Of a DNA stretch of 64,000 nucleotides, positions 43,046 through 52,141 are shown one piece after another. The translations under genes and the position numbers were made by a program. Source of the stretch: JANQEU01 sp965242805. Its GTDB lineage: Bacteria; Bacteroidota; Bacteroidia; Cytophagales; Cyclobacteriaceae. Positions within the stretch are counted from its first letter, which is position 1. Each line of letters starts with the position of its first letter. The stretch spans positions 5,642,001-5,706,000 of the forward strand of contig CBDETD010000002.1 in assembly GCA_965242805.1 (NCBI GenBank), written 5' to 3'. The notes under the pieces are model-generated. The model saw only the letters and a list, made by a program, of their open reading frames with translations, had not been told where the DNA came from and did not search any database.

Positions 43046-44104
43046 ATGAAAAAAATATTAATTACTCTGTTATCGATTTTGTCGATTCAAGGATTTACCC
43101 AAGATGGGTGTGAAGAAGTTCTCAGGTTGGCTTCAAGGAACGTTGAAATCAAGTATTCACGTGCATCGGTTGCTAAATACGTGTATGAGAATTATTGTGA
43201 AGGAAATAGAAGAAAATCAAGTGTAAACTTTGGAGTTGATGTGGGAAGTTTAATGGAATCAGTCGGCTTTTCCTTTGGCAGTAAATCAGATAACATCAAA
43301 CACATCTGTGAAACGTATCAATCAAATTATAAGGGAGATGCAGAAGAATACTCCCAGAGCAATAACGTAGTGAATGATGCTTTGAGATACTGGTACGAGT
43401 GTAAAAAATTGAGCTCAGAAAAAATAATCTTCACACCAACAGTATTGAAAACTACTGTAAACATTAACGTCCGTAACCAAAATGATCTGCCTGCATTTAT
43501 AAAAAATATTTCGTACGATACAACTAAATTAGAATGCCGATGTGAAGTTAATGGAGGCAAGCAGATAGTAAATATTGAAACCCCTAAGTTCAAAATTGAG
43601 CCAGGCGAAAATCCAATAACCTGCACAAGAATCCCTGTTAAAACTAAAGGTTTGGACTACTATGATGAGACAGAGATAGTTGTTGCAACAAACAAAGGAT
43701 CTTTTTCACTTATAATTCCGAAAGAGGGGAAACCCGGGATTAATTGGTTAACTGAAATTGATGCTAAAATCAGCAGTTTACAAAATCAGATCAACGAGAC
43801 TAAAAAGTATCAAATATTGGCAGTATTAAGAGTTGAAGGAAGCAAATTAATTTCTGCAACGAAAGGAGTTACATTTGATACTAGTTCAGGAAATGTAGTC
43901 TTTGAGAATCCCCAAGAAATGAAATACGTTCCCCTAATATCGGATTTATTTATTCATGCGGATTATATGACAACTACCAATTTTGCTAGGCAAATCATTA
44001 GTTCTACTGAATTCAAAGTTCGGCGTACAACTTTGGATACAGGGGCAAGAAATAATGTACCAACAGACTTCATTGCTTTGGTAATTGGATTTAAAGATGA
44101 ATAA
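43046..44104 (+). CDS. Hypothetical secreted Cys-containing protein
   Basis: 352 residues from the ATG at 43046. A signal peptide (about residues 1-19, MKKILITLLSILSIQGFTQ) leads to a mature protein with several cysteines in the first half (DGCEEVLRLA, NYCEGNR, HICETY, YECKKL, ECRCEV) and a beta-rich second half. Coordinates upstream of the ATG have no better start. It lies after the small HTH gene. No family is recognised. Confidence 0.65.
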   Translation: MKKILITLLSILSIQGFTQDGCEEVLRLASRNVEIKYSRASVAKYVYENYCEGNRRKSSVNFGVDVGSLMESVGFSFGSKSDNIKHICETYQSNYKGDAEEYSQSNNVVNDALRYWYECKKLSSEKIIFTPTVLKTTVNINVRNQNDLPAFIKNISYDTTKLECRCEVNGGKQIVNIETPKFKIEPGENPITCTRIPVKTKGLDYYDETEIVVATNKGSFSLIIPKEGKPGINWLTEIDAKISSLQNQINETKKYQILAVLRVEGSKLISATKGVTFDTSSGNVVFENPQEMKYVPLISDLFIHADYMTTTNFARQIISSTEFKVRRTTLDTGARNNVPTDFIALVIGFKDE

Positions 44105-44543
44105 AAAAGATCCTTACGCTATGAATAAATGGGGTTTCATCAGTCATGAAATTTTCGTGGGAATTGGCAAGTGTGCCACACGTTTTAAATTTAAATCAAG
44201 GCGTGGCTATGCACGAAACGGAATGTTAGTGCTTTTCTAATCCCCACTCATCATAGCTTGGCGTTTTGATTTTATTTCAACAAGTGAGGTGAGAATTAGC
44301 ATTTCCCAATTACCAGATTTTTCGCTGATCTTAATCTAACATACGCCTCTGCTACTCTAAACCTTTCATGAAATCTGGTGTGTGTGTTAACAGTTAAACA
44401 AAGAACGAAGGCAAATAATGCAGTATTGAAGGAATATTCTGGAATTTCAGAAATGCTTTCTCGTTGAATAAGATATTTCTAATAAATTCTTACATGGTCC
44501 ATCTTTAGGCAATAACTTTCATTTTGAGTAAGTGACAATTAGC
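44105..44543. other. Intergenic stretch with element motif, no convincing gene
   Basis: A 39-residue frame (44121-44240, MNKWGFISHEIFVGIGKCAT) is possible but unsupported. A copy of GTTAACACACACACC in reverse orientation lies at 44377-44391, like the copies before other plus-strand cargo genes. No terminator hairpin is clear. Confidence 0.35.
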
Positions 44544-45605
44544 ATGGACAGAAATTTGACAATTAGAAACAATGTTCCCTTCAAAAGCTATCCAGTTGTG
44601 AGTGGGGATTCGTTAACCTTTAATAGCTGGTTTCCGCTAGGTAAGGATCATACAATTGAATTTGTAGAAGGAGATTTTCTTGTAAGAATTTGGTTTGACA
44701 ACACCTGTTCTGATATAGGCAAAAGGGATAATTCCTATTTCACAACGGCTTCCAACGTTTGTGCAGAAAGAATTTGGGTGGATATAGAAATCCGTAATCT
44801 CTCAACCAAACTAACAGAATTCATTCAGAAAAATGTACATAACACAATTAAGGATTCTCCGGACTTGCTACAAAAATCCGTTGAGGTTGGTAAGCAAGTT
44901 TTTACAATTTGTATAAAGTATTTGAATCGATTGATTTTCTACGCCAAATACGTCAAAGGGCAATATTGGATGGAGTTATTCAACTCAGACACCAACTATG
45001 CCTCAGACTTCTTTAATGAATGGGAGTCAAAGGCAAGCTTAGATCCAGGTGATTCCAGTAGTTGGTTCAGGTGGGATCCTATCCATGTTAGTTACGGAGA
45101 GATACGATTTACGGATATCTCCACATATATTAAAAGTACGGAATGGGATGCCATTAAGGACTTCTTGCGAAAACCGAGTAAGGTTAAATTTCCGTTACAG
45201 TTAATTAGTAATGCAAGATTATTAACAGATCTGGGATATACCCGTAATGCAATTGTTGATATAATTATAGCCTTAGAAACGACGTTCAATGAATTTATTG
45301 AATATCCGAATGCTGAAAAACTTCATATGGAGTATCAAGTTGACAGAAGAGTAGACATTGAAAAATTGAATTCATCGGTTGGTCGAATTGGATTTACCAA
45401 TTCCATAAATTTCCTTTTGCCAATAATTCTTCCAGAAGAATTAGCTGACAAGGAATTGTTTGATATAGTTAATAAGGCAATAACGGTAAGGCAGAATATT
45501 GTTCATAACAATCAACGTGAGGTAAATAGCCAAGAATGTTTTAAGTTAATTAATGGTGTAGAGCAGCTCGCTAAAATATTAAGGTCACTCACTATGGACA
45601 AATAA
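44544..45605 (+). CDS. Protein with C-terminal HEPN-type motif
   Basis: 353 residues from the ATG at 44544 (a GTG four codons upstream is possible). The last 130 residues are helical with ARLLTDLGYTRNAIVDIIIALETTFNEF and then ITVRQNIVHNNQ (about 311-322), in which R-x4-H is the catalytic motif of HEPN RNases, as in Apea-type domains. The first 220 residues are beta-rich with no known family. HEPN proteins usually act as toxins or antiviral RNases that cut RNA; the N-terminal part could be the trigger-sensing domain. The gene stands alone with a terminator behind it. Confidence 0.65.
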   Translation: MDRNLTIRNNVPFKSYPVVSGDSLTFNSWFPLGKDHTIEFVEGDFLVRIWFDNTCSDIGKRDNSYFTTASNVCAERIWVDIEIRNLSTKLTEFIQKNVHNTIKDSPDLLQKSVEVGKQVFTICIKYLNRLIFYAKYVKGQYWMELFNSDTNYASDFFNEWESKASLDPGDSSSWFRWDPIHVSYGEIRFTDISTYIKSTEWDAIKDFLRKPSKVKFPLQLISNARLLTDLGYTRNAIVDIIIALETTFNEFIEYPNAEKLHMEYQVDRRVDIEKLNSSVGRIGFTNSINFLLPIILPEELADKELFDIVNKAITVRQNIVHNNQREVNSQECFKLINGVEQLAKILRSLTMDK

Positions 45606-45636
45606 TGAAAATTATGAGTTTCTTGGGAAGATCATA

Positions 45637-45662
45637 GAAAAGGGGAATTTAATTCCCCTTTC
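45637..45662 (+). terminator. Rho-independent terminator after the HEPN gene
   Basis: AAAGGGGAATT and AATTCCCCTTT form a perfect stem around a short loop, followed by a T-rich stretch. The A-run on the other side means it could act in both directions. Confidence 0.65.
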
Positions 45663-45825
45663 TAGTTTTCATTTATTGGTTTCCCTTATTATGAGAAATA
45701 CCAATAGAAGGATGATAACCGCATCCATCTTTTCTAATATTTGATAGTTTACTCCCGGCCTCCCCACTTTCCAAGAGTCCCTTTGTGCATTGGGGCATGG
45801 ATGTTGATGAAACATCGCAACAAAA

Positions 45826-46614
45826 TTACAAAATTAATTTTCGAAACTCATGTAGGGCCATATTCGGCCCCCAATGAAATGATCGATCCCGATCAAACTC
45901 ATTAAAGCCTGGTAGCATGTTTTGTGGCAGACTGGATTTGACATTGATAACACCTACTCCGTAGTCCTCATGAAGCACCCAGGTCCTGATGGCTTCAATG
46001 GTTCCAATGAATTGAAGGAAGATTGACCAACCTAACCAGGCATTGCCAGTCCACCCTTTTTGTTCCCTGGGAAGTTGTTGATGTTTTTCGTCCGGAGGAT
46101 TCAAATCATGAACTAAAACATACCCTCCGGGATCCGTGACCCACACTGCATTGAGGATATCCCAAAAAACGGCACTAGCATGATGCAACCCATCAATAAA
46201 TATCACATCAAATCGTTCCTTGTTTTGTAGCCAGAAATACTCACTGCATCCGTGAAGGAATCGACCATCGTAGTGCGGTAGTTCTATTTTTGGAAACTCA
46301 TATGGTGCCCCATGGTAATTGGCTTCGAATATCTGCGCTTGATTTTGCATTTCCTCTGATTGCCATATTTCCGGATCTACTCCGGTTTTGCAGGATGTAT
46401 TGATCTGATTAAAATTCTGTTCCGGATCCTGCACCCCTATTTCCAGATAGCGTACTGGTTGGACTTCACCCATTTCATCAATATCCTCACGAACTTTGGA
46501 AATGAAATGGTTGATGATTTGGGTATGGGTAATTGGTTCTTGGCTTTTGGCCTTTGGCCCTTGGCCATTGGCTTTTAATGGCTCCAATGGCCAAGTTGTA
46601 TTTTCTTTTTTCAT
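45826..46614 (-). CDS. Class I SAM-dependent methyltransferase (Methyltransf_24-like)
   Basis: 262 residues. Motif I is RYLEIGVQDP (about 49-58), the acidic ribose-binding residue is in KTGVDPEI, and the late motif is FDVIFIDGLHHASAVFWDILN followed by GGYVLVHDLNPP (about 133-170). Family members methylate sugars, polyketides or phosphoryl glycans. The leader motif precedes the ATG. It lies close to a glycosyltransferase and a second methyltransferase, so it may decorate glycans of the host envelope or the virion. Confidence 0.85.
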   Translation of the reverse strand: MKKENTTWPLEPLKANGQGPKAKSQEPITHTQIINHFISKVREDIDEMGEVQPVRYLEIGVQDPEQNFNQINTSCKTGVDPEIWQSEEMQNQAQIFEANYHGAPYEFPKIELPHYDGRFLHGCSEYFWLQNKERFDVIFIDGLHHASAVFWDILNAVWVTDPGGYVLVHDLNPPDEKHQQLPREQKGWTGNAWLGWSIFLQFIGTIEAIRTWVLHEDYGVGVINVKSSLPQNMLPGFNEFDRDRSFHWGPNMALHEFRKLIL

Positions 46615-46628
46615 GGTGTGTGTGTTTT
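46615..46628 (-). promoter_or_regulatory. Element leader motif before the methyltransferase ATG
   Basis: Perfect AAAACACACACACC immediately before ATG. Confidence 0.7.
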
Positions 46629-46663
46629 AAATAAATGTGAAAATTAATAGTTAGTTTAGTCTC

Positions 46664-46966
46664 ATGAAGAAGCTCACTGTAATTTTTTTCGCATTTTTTG
46701 TCTGCATGGAATCAGCACAATCACAGCCTGGACCGGCAGCTGATTGCAGGAATGCAAGACGTGTAGGTGAATATGAATATGTTGATAGTTTTAATAATAG
46801 AAGAGTGATATGTGTTATCACTGAAATGGAATGCGCATTTTGGTATGATCCCGATTGCTATGTATTAGAAAGAGTTACTACTTGTTTTTACACTTCTCCA
46901 CCTGAGAATACTGATTGCCCATTGCCAGATCCATTTGATTGTCCCCTTGAAACAAGAGGTCGTTAA
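46664..46966 (+). CDS. Small secreted Cys-rich protein, paralogue A
   Basis: 100 residues: a signal peptide (1-20, ending SAQSQ), then eight cysteines in a short mature protein. The C-terminal NTDCPLPDPFDCPL is shared with the protein at 54885-55187 (TDCPSKDPKDCPL), and the WYDP/WWDN region is also similar. The two are paralogues of equal length, 8 kb apart. They may be disulfide-bonded periplasmic or secreted proteins; function unknown. Confidence 0.7.
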   Translation: MKKLTVIFFAFFVCMESAQSQPGPAADCRNARRVGEYEYVDSFNNRRVICVITEMECAFWYDPDCYVLERVTTCFYTSPPENTDCPLPDPFDCPLETRGR

Positions 46967-47153
46967 CAGAATTCTCTGATGGATAATGCCGAGGGCGAAT
47001 TGAACCGTCGCATTGTCTCGATTATAGTGTCCGGTCCAGCCTTTGTGAATCTGGTCTTTATTAATCTTTTCAATTCGTTTTGTAATCATTTTACTTTTAG
47101 CTAATAATATTAGTAATTTTACTATTATAATTAGTTATTCAAATTCATTGTTG

Positions 47154-47483
47154 ATGAACCTCAAAACCATATATAAATCCAATGGCAATTCCTATGATTA
47201 CTGGATTCAATGCCTAAGACGTGCATGTATGGAAAATGAGGTTTCATTCGATGGAAATTTAAAAATATTTGGAATGCTCTTTCATCAAAACTGGAATGTT
47301 CATGCTGTCCTGGATCTTCTTCGATTTCCCATCAAGAGAGCCCACATTACAGTCGAGGTAACGGAGGCGAATGGAAACACTTACACCCAGGATTTCTACT
47401 CCTTTGATAACATAAGAACGTATTTTCTGGATCATCCTGAAGTTAGAATGTACTTTGATCAAAAGGGGACTTTCAAGGCTTAG
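47154..47483 (+). CDS. Hypothetical small cytosolic protein
   Basis: 109 residues from the ATG at 47154 (two TTG codons precede it). Strand-like stretches (KRAHITVEVTEANGNTYTQDFYSF) and no membrane segment. It converges with the second methyltransferase gene and the stop codons overlap. No family is recognised. Confidence 0.55.
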   Translation: MNLKTIYKSNGNSYDYWIQCLRRACMENEVSFDGNLKIFGMLFHQNWNVHAVLDLLRFPIKRAHITVEVTEANGNTYTQDFYSFDNIRTYFLDHPEVRMYFDQKGTFKA

Positions 47484-47989
47484 AAACATTTCTTGAATAT
47501 TCCGATATTGTCCTTCCATTGTCCTGATTCAATTATGAATTGTTCGAGCAGTTCAACATTTTCATTCCATTCCGCTAATGCCTGGTAGGCATCCTTGTAA
47601 AACCTCCAACAATCCGAAGGATATCCGTGGTATGGTCCATCACTGGGAGTATTAATGTACATCAGTCCCCCTTTCCTTAGAACTCTTACCATTTCATTGA
47701 AGGTGATCCAGAATATCCTGGAATGTTCAAAGCACGAACTAGATACTACCACATGATAGGTTTCAGAGTTAAGTGGAAACTTGTCCATTGGACTAACAAT
47801 GTCAACGTTTGGTCCCTTTTCTAAATCGAGTCCATGATATGTCCAGGGTTCTTCCTTAAATACTGGTTTCATACTACCATTCACATCGTAGCTCCCAACA
47901 TCAAGAATCTTTAAAGGAACGGCTTCATTTGGTGGACACAGGTACTTTATTTTAAACAAGTAAGCCTGTTTGAAAGCTTCTAAATGCAT
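47480..47989 (-). CDS. Class I SAM-dependent methyltransferase (Methyltransf_11)
   Basis: 169 residues, a compact member. Motif I KILDVGSYDVNGSM (about 24-37), motif II YHGLDLEKGPNVDI, post-I FPLNSETYHVVVSSSCFEH and motif III VLRKGGLMYINTPSD (about 109-123) are all present. Proteins of this type methylate small molecules or sugars. It follows the glycosyltransferase after 12 bases on the same strand, so the two belong to one transcript. Confidence 0.85.
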   Translation of the reverse strand: MHLEAFKQAYLFKIKYLCPPNEAVPLKILDVGSYDVNGSMKPVFKEEPWTYHGLDLEKGPNVDIVSPMDKFPLNSETYHVVVSSSCFEHSRIFWITFNEMVRVLRKGGLMYINTPSDGPYHGYPSDCWRFYKDAYQALAEWNENVELLEQFIIESGQWKDNIGIFKKCF

Positions 47990-48001
47990 AAGTTTTTGGT
48001 T

Positions 48002-49315
48002 TTATGTTAGATGCGAATTGACATGCTGTCCTTGATCCAGACGGTAGTAGTGAAGACAATAGATTGATTCCACCCTTCGAATTCGATAACCAGCCTTAAT
48101 CACTCGCCAGGCAAAGTCGTTGTCTACTCCCAGGGCTTGACCATTCTCTACAAATCCACCGACTTCTGCATATGTGAGCAGATTGAACAACATGGTGAAT
48201 CCACTGATCGCATGCTTTTTCGCTTCTTCGGTAATATCCATGCTCTCCCCAGGGAGCCCCGGCATGTTGAATGCGATTTCTCTGTGGTAGTTTATGTCAG
48301 GATTGTTACTTCCCCATTTGTCATCGACAACTTTGGGAAGTTGCTGAAGTCGATTGGCAGTACGACTTGCATAGCAAGTGAAAATACCGGTGTCAGGATA
48401 CAGAAGAATTGCTTCCTGGAAATCCCTGTAGAAATTGGGATTTAACCACATTACATCATAGTCCTGGACTAGCACCCATACCTTGTCAGGGGTGGTCTTA
48501 CCAAGGATAAGTTGCCTGCAGTATTCGTTATATGCTTTTCCAAGATCCTTGCTATTGTCCTCATATTGGAAAGGGGTGCATATTTTGATTTTAGGTAGAT
48601 CCCGACTTTGTGTTTTATGATTGTATAATTCAAGAAATTGACCGACATCGTTTCGTACATACTGAAAAAGTCTGACAGCTTCCAGGCTACCATTGAACAT
48701 TACAGCGGGCAATGACAGCTGGTCTCGGTGAGAATGATTTTCAACTAATCTCCACCAATCATTCATCATGATATCCATTTGCTGGCACTTCTTTCGAACC
48801 ATAAAACACGTATCCCAAAGACCAAAATCATGTGGATGGCCCTTAAGCTCGTAAAGGCTCTGCTTCATCTGATCAAGCCTCTCTACATTAGTGTCTTTCC
48901 TCAACCGCTTGACAGCTTCAAATTCTGTATATACACATCGGTAATCTCTGTGTTGCGCTATACCAAACTCGAATGCAAACTCACTTTGACTTAATAACTG
49001 GGTGAGATCACCGACGATTTCAAGTTTTCCATCAACCCAGATTGTAAGGTCATATTCCTTGAGTAGAAGCTGTGGTCCCATGATTTTTATCCACCGAGCC
49101 AGTTTTATGGGGTCGAGTTGATTACCGGGTGGGATAGGAATTTGGCATATATTCCAAATCCCAACCGATCCCTGGTCGAATTCAGAGTCAACGAAAGCCA
49201 GATAGTCCCAACCTCCCACGACATGTCTAGGCTTCTTTAAGTCGTCGTAGTTGTCAGTAATACAGGTAAATACTACCACTTTCAAGGGTTCGAACCAATT
49301 CATATTCTGATCCAT
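48002..49315 (-). CDS. DUF616-type glycosyltransferase fused to a second GT-A-like domain
   Basis: 437 residues from the ATG at 49315. The N-terminal half is a DUF616-like domain (VVFTCITDNYDDLKKP, then LTIWVDGKLEI, then QHRDYRCVYTEFEAV). The C-terminal half has a GT2-like pattern: KIKICTPFQYEDN, LVQDYDVMWLNPNF with a DxD-type acidic site, SGFTMLFN and a late ALGVDNDFAWRVIKAGY. Such bimodular enzymes may add two sugars or one sugar with a regulator domain. With the two methyltransferases it could modify host or virion glycans. The start overlaps the TGA of the 41-residue gene. Confidence 0.75.
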   Translation of the reverse strand: MDQNMNWFEPLKVVVFTCITDNYDDLKKPRHVVGGWDYLAFVDSEFDQGSVGIWNICQIPIPPGNQLDPIKLARWIKIMGPQLLLKEYDLTIWVDGKLEIVGDLTQLLSQSEFAFEFGIAQHRDYRCVYTEFEAVKRLRKDTNVERLDQMKQSLYELKGHPHDFGLWDTCFMVRKKCQQMDIMMNDWWRLVENHSHRDQLSLPAVMFNGSLEAVRLFQYVRNDVGQFLELYNHKTQSRDLPKIKICTPFQYEDNSKDLGKAYNEYCRQLILGKTTPDKVWVLVQDYDVMWLNPNFYRDFQEAILLYPDTGIFTCYASRTANRLQQLPKVVDDKWGSNNPDINYHREIAFNMPGLPGESMDITEEAKKHAISGFTMLFNLLTYAEVGGFVENGQALGVDNDFAWRVIKAGYRIRRVESIYCLHYYRLDQGQHVNSHLT

Positions 49316-49440
49316 CACAGTATTGGTTCAGTTGGAAAAGAATTCGGTGATTTTTTCAATGAATTATAGGACATCAAGTAATCCGATATCCCAAGTAAAA
49401 TGTAACTCAATAGGAGTAATATAAATGTCTTGTTTTCCAT
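49315..49440 (-). CDS. Very small membrane protein (41 residues) leading the glycosyltransferase
   Basis: Reads MENKTFILLLLSYILLGISD and ends NSFPTEPIL, with one hydrophobic segment. The leader motif directly precedes its ATG and its stop overlaps the glycosyltransferase start (TGATG), so it is translated and probably drives translation of the enzyme. It may be a membrane anchor for it. Confidence 0.6.
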   Translation of the reverse strand: MENKTFILLLLSYILLGISDYLMSYNSLKKSPNSFPTEPIL

Positions 49441-49454
49441 GATGTGTGTGTTTT
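49441..49454 (-). promoter_or_regulatory. Element leader motif before the 41-residue gene
   Basis: AAAACACACACATC directly before ATG, one base off the consensus. Confidence 0.65.
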
Positions 49455-49504
49455 AAAAAGTATTAGTTTTCAGTAGAAATCAGCTATTGCATTGATAGCT
49501 GACT

Positions 49505-49660
49505 TTTAATGAGTCGCCGCCTCCTTAAGGGGGTGGCTTTTTTATCTCTCTTAAAGTTTATTTCCGTATTAATGTCCGAGTTACTACCTCAGATGAATAC
49601 TTCATTATGAATTTTGTACATGATGGTGGTGTGTGTGATTTAGGTTAAATTTAATTATTA
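49505..49660 (+). repeat. Terminator-promoter unit, copy a
   Basis: TTTTAATGAG is followed by a GC-rich hairpin (GCCGCCTCC with GGGGGTGGC) and T-run (49516-49543), then GAATTTTGTACATGATGGTGG and the motif GGTGTGTGTG with TTAGGTTAAATTTA. It is followed by the pentapeptide gene. Similar units are at 51041, 52006 and 53478. Confidence 0.6.
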
Positions 49661-49750
49661 CTGCACAAATGGATCATGAGAATATTTCGATAGGAATGCC
49701 TTGTCAAGAAACAGGTTTTAAATTAAATGCGCAATGAAACCTAGGAGGAA

Positions 49751-51004
49751 ATGCAACATATAGACGGAATATTGCGCAAAACTAGGTTCATGCATTTCAT
49801 CATCGTTCGGTCGATTTTGCTTTTCCTCTTTCTTCTTTTAGTTCAACAAAAATCATTGGGGCAACCAGAAAGTGTTTTCCATGATGAATCTTGTAATTGT
49901 TGGAAAAATGATTCGCTTGAGGTGGTGGCAGAGTACGAGGATAGAGCATTTTTTTCTTCTGAATTCAATAATGTTAGATTTCCCCTTGAAGTGAATTTCT
50001 CTAATTTCCAGTTTCATTCATATGCAAATTTTTTTGGTTGTATTTTTTATTCTGATGCATATTTCGATGAATCTCAGTTTGATTCAAAAGCTAATTTCAG
50101 ATTTGTACAATTTGATTCTAATTCAAGTTTCTGGGACACTAATTTTAACTCAGATGCGGATTTTTTTGGGACTCACTTTGACTTGATTTCTGTTTTTACT
50201 TTCTCACGATTTGGTTCATCTGCTGATTTTACCGGAGCTCGGTTTGATTCCATTGTTTCTTTTGAAGACGCCAAATTTAGTTCTGATGTAGATTTTTCTG
50301 GAAGTGTACTACCCCATATTTTGTATTTCTCGAATGTAACCCTGGCTCAAGAGGTTGATTTCACTACAACAAAATTTGATCCAATGGATCAAATGAAAAC
50401 TTGTTACATTTCCCTCTCTGGATCGGATATCGAGAAAATTAAGATAGATTATGAAAGATTTACTCTTTTTTGGTTGGAAGATGATGCTGGACGTCAAAAA
50501 CATAACACCTATCAAAGACTGATTAGGAAAGCGCAATTGGATGGATTCACTGAAAGTGAAAAGAAACTGTCGATAGAATATGCTCAATTCAAGTATACTG
50601 AACAATCCGAAGCCGCTATTATCCCTCAGTACTTTATGTTGGTCAATATTTTGGATGAACATTGGTGGAATTACGGGTATAACAAAGAGTTGATCTTTAG
50701 AAATACCCTGATTCTTCTTGGAATCTTTCTGCTTTTAAACCTGGTTATGTTCCATTACATGAATAACAAAGTTTATAGGCTGGATAGTATCTGGGACAAC
50801 TATTCGAAATATACTGGAAAGCTAAAATTCCTAAACACATTCATTTGTGCATTTGCCTACACATCTACTATTTTTTTCGGGTTAAAATTTGAATATGGTA
50901 AAGTACAGCACAACAACTGGTGGGCAGTTGCATACTTCTATACCATGTACGTTTCCGGATTGATCTGCCTGGCTTACCTATTTAACTTCGTGATAAGCAA
51001 TTAA
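49751..51004 (+). CDS. Pentapeptide-repeat protein with C-terminal membrane domain
   Basis: 417 residues (a later ATG at 49790 gives a cleaner signal peptide). After the signal, residues 75-195 contain about a dozen pentapeptide-like repeats of the F-x-S-x-A/D-x-F type (FNSDADFFGTHFD, SRFGSSADFTGARFDSIVSFE), expected to form a right-handed quadrilateral helix. The C-terminal 120 residues have three membrane segments, the last pair with an ion-channel-like spacing (FAYTSTIFFGLKFEY). Some bacterial proteins combine pentapeptide repeats with a K-channel-like pore. The gene has an AGGAGG two bases before the ATG, unusual here. Confidence 0.65.
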   Translation: MQHIDGILRKTRFMHFIIVRSILLFLFLLLVQQKSLGQPESVFHDESCNCWKNDSLEVVAEYEDRAFFSSEFNNVRFPLEVNFSNFQFHSYANFFGCIFYSDAYFDESQFDSKANFRFVQFDSNSSFWDTNFNSDADFFGTHFDLISVFTFSRFGSSADFTGARFDSIVSFEDAKFSSDVDFSGSVLPHILYFSNVTLAQEVDFTTTKFDPMDQMKTCYISLSGSDIEKIKIDYERFTLFWLEDDAGRQKHNTYQRLIRKAQLDGFTESEKKLSIEYAQFKYTEQSEAAIIPQYFMLVNILDEHWWNYGYNKELIFRNTLILLGIFLLLNLVMFHYMNNKVYRLDSIWDNYSKYTGKLKFLNTFICAFAYTSTIFFGLKFEYGKVQHNNWWAVAYFYTMYVSGLICLAYLFNFVISN

Positions 51005-51040
51005 TGACAATGATCCCCATTCAATGGCTGCATGCACCCT

Positions 51041-51150
51041 TAATGAGACCACTCAGTTATGGAGTGGTTTTTTATTTCGGTAAGTTCTGGTTATAATTTT
51101 GTGCATGATGGTGGTGTGTGTGTTTTAGGATAAATTTAAGTAATTGTTTG
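51041..51150 (+). repeat. Terminator-promoter unit, copy b
   Basis: TTAATGAGACCACTCAG with hairpin ACCACTC/GAGTGGT and T-run at 51048-51074, then TAATTTTG (51094-51101, a good TAnnTTTG), GCATGATGGTGG and the motif GGTGTGTGTGTTTTA. This is the best-formed copy. Confidence 0.7.
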
Positions 51151-51156
51151 AAATTC

Positions 51157-51999
51157 ATGCCGAACCTAAATCCCATCGCTATCGTGAAAAAAATTCCAAA
51201 AATCTCAAGAATCGGACATCTGCTGATTCTGAATATACTTTCCCCTTGTTTGGTAATCAATACATTCTCACAGTCTTGTGATCCTGAAATATTGGAAAGG
51301 ATCCTTTTAATACCTCCTACTCAGGAAAAGTTAACTCACCTATGTGCAAGTACAGAACCAGGGAATTATTCAGCATTTGATGGAAATAACAACAAACTGA
51401 TGTTGACTTTCGTGCCGCTTATTGCAGAAGATCTTCTTAACCTAACAGGAGTAGAAGTCGACAATAATTTCGATACTTATCACGATTGCGTTAAACATTG
51501 GATTGAAACGTATTATACAGAATTGGGGGATTCAAATACTAAGTGTCATGCAGGGTTAATGTATAGAGGTAATGCGATCTTCGGCTTCATTAGCAATGTT
51601 TTCAAATCAGGTACAAACAGATTGATGACAGAACTAAAGTTAAATCCAGAAGTACTTAGTATACCAGTCAACATAGTGGTTATGGATGACAAGAATAACA
51701 ATGATCCGTTAAGTGCTAAAATGACGTTGGTAGATTTCGTTAATTATTGCATAATATTTTATGGTAGTATTTATCAGAGATTGGATAATACCGGAGAATA
51801 CGATTTATCAAAAGTACCCCCACAAACTATTTGGGATTTTGTGAGCATGAGACAGCAACTTCTTGACTACGGAATATCTGCGAATCCAATTACAGAAGGT
51901 CCCAATGGTAGTCAAGTGCCAGAAAAAATGGTTCAGGTGATTGAGACAATTATCGGCAATTTCGAGGATCCAACAGATATTCCAGGGCTTGATTATTAG
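51157..51999 (+). CDS. Hypothetical secreted protein
   Basis: 280 residues from the ATG at 51157. A signal peptide with basic head (KKIPKISRIGHLLILNILSPCLVINTFSQ) is followed by a helical protein with several cysteines (SCDPEIL, HLCAST, HDCVKHW, TKCHAG, NYCIIFYG). It lies between terminator-promoter units b and c. No family is recognised. Confidence 0.6.
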   Translation: MPNLNPIAIVKKIPKISRIGHLLILNILSPCLVINTFSQSCDPEILERILLIPPTQEKLTHLCASTEPGNYSAFDGNNNKLMLTFVPLIAEDLLNLTGVEVDNNFDTYHDCVKHWIETYYTELGDSNTKCHAGLMYRGNAIFGFISNVFKSGTNRLMTELKLNPEVLSIPVNIVVMDDKNNNDPLSAKMTLVDFVNYCIIFYGSIYQRLDNTGEYDLSKVPPQTIWDFVSMRQQLLDYGISANPITEGPNGSQVPEKMVQVIETIIGNFEDPTDIPGLDY

Positions 52000-52005
52000 A
52001 GTGAC

Positions 52006-52110
52006 CCTAAATGAGACCACTCTGTTTTTCAGTGGTTTTTTATTCCTGGTAAGTTCTACTAATAATATTGTGTATGATGGTGGTGTGTTTTGGGGTAAAT
52101 TTGGTAATTG
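52006..52110 (+). repeat. Terminator-promoter unit, copy c
   Basis: TAAATGAGACCACTCTG with hairpin ACCACT/AGTGGT and T-run (52016-52042), then TAATATTG, TATGATGGTGG and TGTGTTTTGGGGTAAATTTGGTAATTG. Followed by the DUF2971 gene. Confidence 0.65.
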
Positions 52111-52141
52111 CTGAACAAAAGGGTTAAGTCGATAGATCTTC

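Noticed and set aside
46865..47089. Minus-strand frame overlapping the secreted Cys-rich protein gene
   Set aside because: Its first half looks protein-like, but it ends deep inside a well-supported gene on the other strand and has no leader motif. Left out as unsupported.
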